In this document: in pieces, positions 59,739 through 64,000 of the stretch
Numbering within the stretch: the stretch's first letter is position 1
How the letters are laid out: every line of letters starts with the position of its first letter
DNA from: Deinococcus aquiradiocola
GTDB taxonomy: Bacteria > Deinococcota > Deinococci > Deinococcales > Deinococcaceae
Length of the DNA: 64,000 bases
NCBI RefSeq assembly: GCF_014646915.1
Contig: NZ_BMOE01000003.1
Location: 62,001-126,000, forward strand
Direction of reading: 5' to 3'
The notes under the pieces: generated by a model
Told to the model about the DNA's origin: nothing
Database searches by the model: none
What the model saw: the letters and a program-made list of their open reading frames with translations, nothing else
Translations under genes and position numbers: made by a program

Positions 59739-60350
59739 TCAGCGGGGACCGGGGGCGGGCGTCCTGGGGAGGATGCCGTGCAGCAGCAGGGCCACGAACG
59801 TGTCCGCGACGTCCTGAGGGCTGAGCGGGCCGTCCTGCCGGTACCAGTTCGGGAGCCAGTTCGCGCCGGACAGGGCGAGCACGGCCGTCAGGTTCACCTG
59901 CGTGCCCGCGCTGAACTCGCCGCTCTCGGTGCCCTGCCGGAGGATCTCACGGAATACCGCTTCGACGGCGTCCCGGCGCGTGCGGATCATGGTCTGCCGT
60001 TCGGGCGGCAGGTGCCGCCACTCGCTGAACAGCACGGTGGACATCTCGATGTTGCGGGCGATGACGTTCACGTACGCTTCCAGCGCGGCGCGCAGGCGGT
60101 CCTCGGCGGGCGCGGCGGGCGCGAGGGCGGGGGTGAGGGCCTCGTCGAACTCGTCCGCGATGCGGACGATGATTTCCCACAGCAGGTCTTCCTTGCCGCT
60201 GATGTGCGCGTACAGGCTGCCGGCCTTCATGCCGAGCGCGGCCGCGATGTCGCGCATGGACGTGGCACGGTACCCGGTCTCGGAGAAGAGGCGTGCGGCG
60301 GCGTGGTAGATGCGTTCGCGGGACTCGGTGGCGGGTGGGCGGGGCGGCAT
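59739..60350 (-). CDS. TetR-family regulator, probable repressor of the paa genes
   Basis: A 203-residue TetR protein beginning MPPRPPATESRERIYHAAARLFSETGY, with the helix-turn-helix TSMRDIAAALGMKAGSLYAHISGKEDLLWEI at about 28-58. The C-terminal ligand domain is of usual length. I prefer ATG 60350 over the upstream in-frame start because it begins at the conserved region. It is divergent from paaA, and an inverted repeat overlaps the paaA promoter. By analogy with the TetR-type PaaR of Thermus it may respond to phenylacetyl-CoA; this is inference. Confidence 0.88.
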   Translation of the reverse strand: MPPRPPATESRERIYHAAARLFSETGYRATSMRDIAAALGMKAGSLYAHISGKEDLLWEIIVRIADEFDEALTPALAPAAPAEDRLRAALEAYVNVIARNIEMSTVLFSEWRHLPPERQTMIRTRRDAVEAVFREILRQGTESGEFSAGTQVNLTAVLALSGANWLPNWYRQDGPLSPQDVADTFVALLLHGILPRTPAPGPR

Positions 60351-60400
60351 CAGGTCATCATCTTGCCAGATTGCTGCGGTGGGCGCTGCGCGCGCGCGGT

Positions 60401-60449
60401 TTGACCGGGAGGCGCGCACGCCCTACACTGAACCTAACTAACATTAGGT
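60401..60449 (+). promoter_or_regulatory. paaA promoter with overlapping operator
   Basis: TTGACC (60401-60406), a 17-bp spacer and TACACT (60424-60429) form a good promoter. Just downstream lies ACCTAA-N6-TTAGGT (60432-60449), with a second small palindrome CTAACATTAG (60438-60447) inside. It covers the start of transcription, suiting repression by the divergent TetR protein. Confidence 0.65.
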
Positions 60450-60475
60450 AGAAGTATCCTTTCAGGAGGCGAAGC

Positions 60476-61444
60476 ATGACCGACCCGTCCCGGCCAACCC
60501 TGCAGAGCGGCGAAACGCCCGAACAGCACGCGCACTTCGAAGCCCGTATCGCGCGCGGCGAGAAGATCGAGGCGGGCGACTGGATGCCCGCCGAGTACCG
60601 CCGCCAGCTCATCCGCATGATCAGCCAGCACGCCCACAGCGAGGTCGTCGGCATGCTCCCCGAAGGCGAATGGATCACCCGCGCCCCCAGCCTGAAACGC
60701 AAGACCATCCTGATGGCCAAGGTGCAGGACGAGGCCGGGCACGGCCAATACCTGTACCACGCCGCCGAGACGCTCGGCGCCACCCGCGAGGACATGCTCG
60801 CCGCGCTCCTCGGTGGCCGGGCCAAGTACAGCAGCATCTTCAACTACCCCACCCGCACCTGGGCGGACGTCGGCATGATCGGCTGGCTCGTGGACGGCGC
60901 CGCCATCAAGAACCAGACCATGCTCGCCGGATGCAGCTACGGCCCGTACAGCCGCGCCATGGTCCGCATCTGCAGCGAGGAGACCTTCCACCACAAACAG
61001 GGGAAGGAAATGATCGTCACCTACGCGCAGGGCACCGCCCAGCAGCGGCATATGGCGCAGGACGCCGTGAACCGCTGGTGGTGGCCCGCCATGATGATGC
61101 TCGGCCCGCACGACAGCGACAGCCCCAACAGCGGCGCGCTCACGAGGTGGGGCATCAAACTCAAGAGCAACGACGAGGTCCGCCAGGAATTCATCAACGA
61201 ACACGTCCCCGAGCTCCTCGAAGCGGGCCTCACCATCCCGGACCCGGACCTCCACCAGGACGCGCACGGCAACTGGCGTCACGGCCCGATCGACTGGACC
61301 GAATTCTGGGCCGTCATCCGCGGCGAAGAGGGCCTGAACAGGGAACGCCTCGCCGCCCGCCAGCACGCCCACGACGACGGCGCCTGGGTCCGCGACGCCC
61401 TGCAGGCCTACGCGGACCGCCAGCGCACCGTGGCCGCCGACTGA
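60476..61444 (+). CDS. paaA: Phenylacetyl-CoA 1,2-epoxidase catalytic subunit
   Basis: A 322-residue ferritin-like di-iron oxygenase subunit that inserts oxygen into the ring of phenylacetyl-CoA. Metal ligands are visible in [14 protein letters not shown] (Glu and His) and [10 protein letters not shown] (Glu and His). [15 protein letters not shown] is the usual C-terminal signature. Start ATG 60476 follows AGGAGG. It is the first gene of paaABCD. Confidence 0.96.
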   Translation: MTDPSRPTLQSGETPEQHAHFEARIARGEKIEAGDWMPAEYRRQLIRMISQHAHSEVVGMLPEGEWITRAPSLKRKTILMAKVQDEAGHGQYLYHAAETLGATREDMLAALLGGRAKYSSIFNYPTRTWADVGMIGWLVDGAAIKNQTMLAGCSYGPYSRAMVRICSEETFHHKQGKEMIVTYAQGTAQQRHMAQDAVNRWWWPAMMMLGPHDSDSPNSGALTRWGIKLKSNDEVRQEFINEHVPELLEAGLTIPDPDLHQDAHGNWRHGPIDWTEFWAVIRGEEGLNRERLAARQHAHDDGAWVRDALQAYADRQRTVAAD

Positions 61445-61467
61445 CCTCCCCCACACGGAAGGAACCC

Positions 61468-62060
61468 ATGACTGAACCTCAACCCCAACCCCGGGCCACC
61501 GGGACGCAGTGGCCCCGCTGGGAGGTGTTCAAGCAGGACGCGCCGGGCCGCCCGCATCAGGCGGTCGGCAGCGTCCACGCCGGTGACCCTCTGCACGCGC
61601 TGCTGACCGCCCGCAACGTGTTCGTGCGCCGCCCGGCCGCCGTGAGCCTCTGGTGCGTCCCGGAAGGCGATCTCCTGACCACCACGCCCGAGGAACTCGT
61701 CACGACCCCTGCCCTGCTGGACGCATCCGGCACGTCAGGCACGTACCACGTGGGCGTGAAACGCACGATCAGGCGCAGCATGACCTTCGTGGACCTCAGC
61801 GGCACCGTGAACGCGGGCGGCCCCGGTGACGCGCTCCGGCAGGCCCGCACCCTGCACCCCGACGCGCTCGCCTGGATGGTCTTCCCCGAGTCGGCCGTCG
61901 TTCGCACGGAGGAGGACGCCGGAACCGTCGACAGCTGGTTCGCGCCCGCCCGGGACAAGACGTACAAGCAGCAGCAGTACTACGGCGTGATCGGCCGTCA
62001 CGCCTCCGAACTCAAACGCGCCGGGCGGATGCCGGGCCGCGCCGCCAGCGAGGAGAGCGC

Positions 62061-62064
<4 letters not shown>
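61468..62064 (+). CDS. paaB: Phenylacetyl-CoA epoxidase subunit PaaB, tandem-domain form
   Basis: A 198-residue protein, about twice the usual PaaB length (about 95). The first PaaB unit spans about 15-80 ([52 protein letters not shown]). The second, about 92-180 ([50 protein letters not shown], ending [14 protein letters not shown]), repeats the same pattern. PaaB bridges PaaAC units in the complex, so an in-line dimer would replace two copies. ATG 61468 has GGAAGGA ahead; the stop overlaps paaC (ATGA). Confidence 0.9.
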
Positions 62065-62837
<773 letters not shown>

Positions 62838-62841
62838 CCCC

Positions 62842-63336
<495 letters not shown>

Positions 63337-63352
63337 GTTTCGGAGAGCTTCT

Positions 63353-63703
63353 ATGTCAGCCATGATCATTCTGCATTCGCAGGATGGGGCAGATTTATTC
63401 TGGAAGGATACGTCTGGTGCTTTTGACCGCATCGCAGAACACGTGATGCAGGATCGTGATATTCCTGCGCCGCTGCTCGACTATCTCCGTGAATACCGCC
63501 CCAATGGCTTCTTGGATTTGACTGAATTTGATACGGTCAGCCTTCGATATTTTTTGGGAGCGGCTCACAGACTGTTTGATGAAATTGATCAACACAAGGA
63601 CGACGCTGGTCGTCGCTACATGTTGATCTCTCTCGGGCATCTGATCAGAGTGGGGCAGCAAGCTATGTGTGCGAATGAGCTTCTGCCTGTTGCAGAGAGT
63701 TAA
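63353..63703 (+). CDS. Hypothetical protein in an AT-rich patch
   Basis: Not recognised. A 116-residue acidic cytoplasmic protein (MSAMIILHSQDGADLFWKD at the start; FDTVSLRYFLGAAHRLFDEID in the middle). There is no signal or membrane segment. The 60 bases at 63541-63600 are 42% G+C, far below the paa genes, so the patch (about 63340-63780) is probably acquired. GGAGAG lies ahead of ATG 63353. Its size and composition fit orphan immunity or small antitoxin-like genes, but nothing confirms this. Confidence 0.65.
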   Translation: MSAMIILHSQDGADLFWKDTSGAFDRIAEHVMQDRDIPAPLLDYLREYRPNGFLDLTEFDTVSLRYFLGAAHRLFDEIDQHKDDAGRRYMLISLGHLIRVGQQAMCANELLPVAES

Positions 63704-63777
63704 ACGTGAATCTCAGGAGAAGGTCTTTCACGCGCATTCGTCATTGGCCAGAATTCCAGTGGCTTTCACATTCATCT

Positions 63778-64000
63778 TCATGCCGTCAGCACCAGTGGTT
63801 TCCCTTTGGTGATCATGATGGTGTGTTCGACGTGGGCGGCGATGCCTCCGTCGGTGGTGGCGAGCGTCCAGCCGTCGCGGCGGGTGCGGACGCGGGGGCT
63901 TCTGCCGGTGCTGATCATGGGTTCCACGGCGATCACGAGGCCCTCGTGCAGGGGTTGCCTGAGGGCGGGGCGGTAATCGTTGGGCACGTCGGGTTTCTCG
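63778..64000 (-). CDS. map: Methionine aminopeptidase, C-terminal end
   Basis: The last ~74 residues of a type I methionine aminopeptidase running off the right edge; it removes the initiator methionine. Visible motifs are EKPDVPNDY, the metal-ligand Glu in VIAVEPMI, and the final ligand Glu in [11 protein letters not shown]. The start lies beyond the window. Confidence 0.88.
   Translation of the reverse strand, partial: EKPDVPNDYRPALRQPLHEGLVIAVEPMISTGRSPRVRTRRDGWTLATTDGGIAAHVEHTIMITKGKPLVLTA

Overview
The window is about 70% G+C and reads as part of a Deinococcus (Deinococcota) chromosome. I infer this from three things: the gene set (hut operon with an arginase-fold HutG, cytochrome bd plus a ba3-type oxidase with its tiny subunit IIa, paa epoxidase genes), the many genes whose TANNNT -10 box sits 5-8 bases before the start codon (leaderless transcripts, common in this phylum), and the absence of anything resembling an insertion sequence, prophage or CRISPR array. 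No rRNA or tRNA gene was recognised.

Layout. 1-4.3 kb: the end of a GH3 glycosidase and a multidomain GH13 alpha-amylase lipoprotein. 4.4-11.3 kb: histidine utilisation (IclR regulator divergent from hutU, an AT-rich foreign-looking gene, hutG, hutI, hutH). 11.3-15.2 kb: a minus-strand, translationally coupled oxidoreductase operon. 15.5-21.2 kb: cydDCAB (cytochrome bd and its exporter) behind a CRP-type palindrome. 21.4-31.4 kb: an M42 aminopeptidase, then a GntR-headed minus-strand run with two complete sets of peptide/amide ABC permeases and binding proteins, no ATPases, and a formamidase-like amidase. 31.5-34.4 kb: a ba3-type oxidase operon. 34.5-45.8 kb: a SARP-like regulator, an RND efflux pair, a DcuSR-like two-component system next to dctA, and degV. 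45.9-53.2 kb: phosphoketolase, three universal stress proteins, a DoxX-like membrane protein, a second SARP-like regulator and a GAF-BTAD regulator. 53.4-59.6 kb: an HTH regulator, an Old Yellow Enzyme, a lipoprotein and a 937-residue AfsR-like STAND regulator. 59.7-63.3 kb: a TetR regulator and paaABCD. The right end holds an AT-rich orphan and the end of methionine aminopeptidase.

The most notable signal is a shared promoter architecture. Two GTAAYG-type heptamers lie 11 bp apart and are followed by exactly 9 bp and a -10-like hexamer. It occurs upstream of the ba3 oxidase operon, two universal stress genes and the second SARP-like regulator. Direct repeats with an 11-bp period are what SARP proteins bind. 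Both compact SARP-like proteins here carry the same set of cysteines (CX4C, MTC, C, PPxCP), which is unusual for the family. I infer a redox- or oxygen-responsive SARP circuit tying high-affinity respiration to universal stress proteins; the promoter pattern is seen directly, while the sensing role is a hypothesis.
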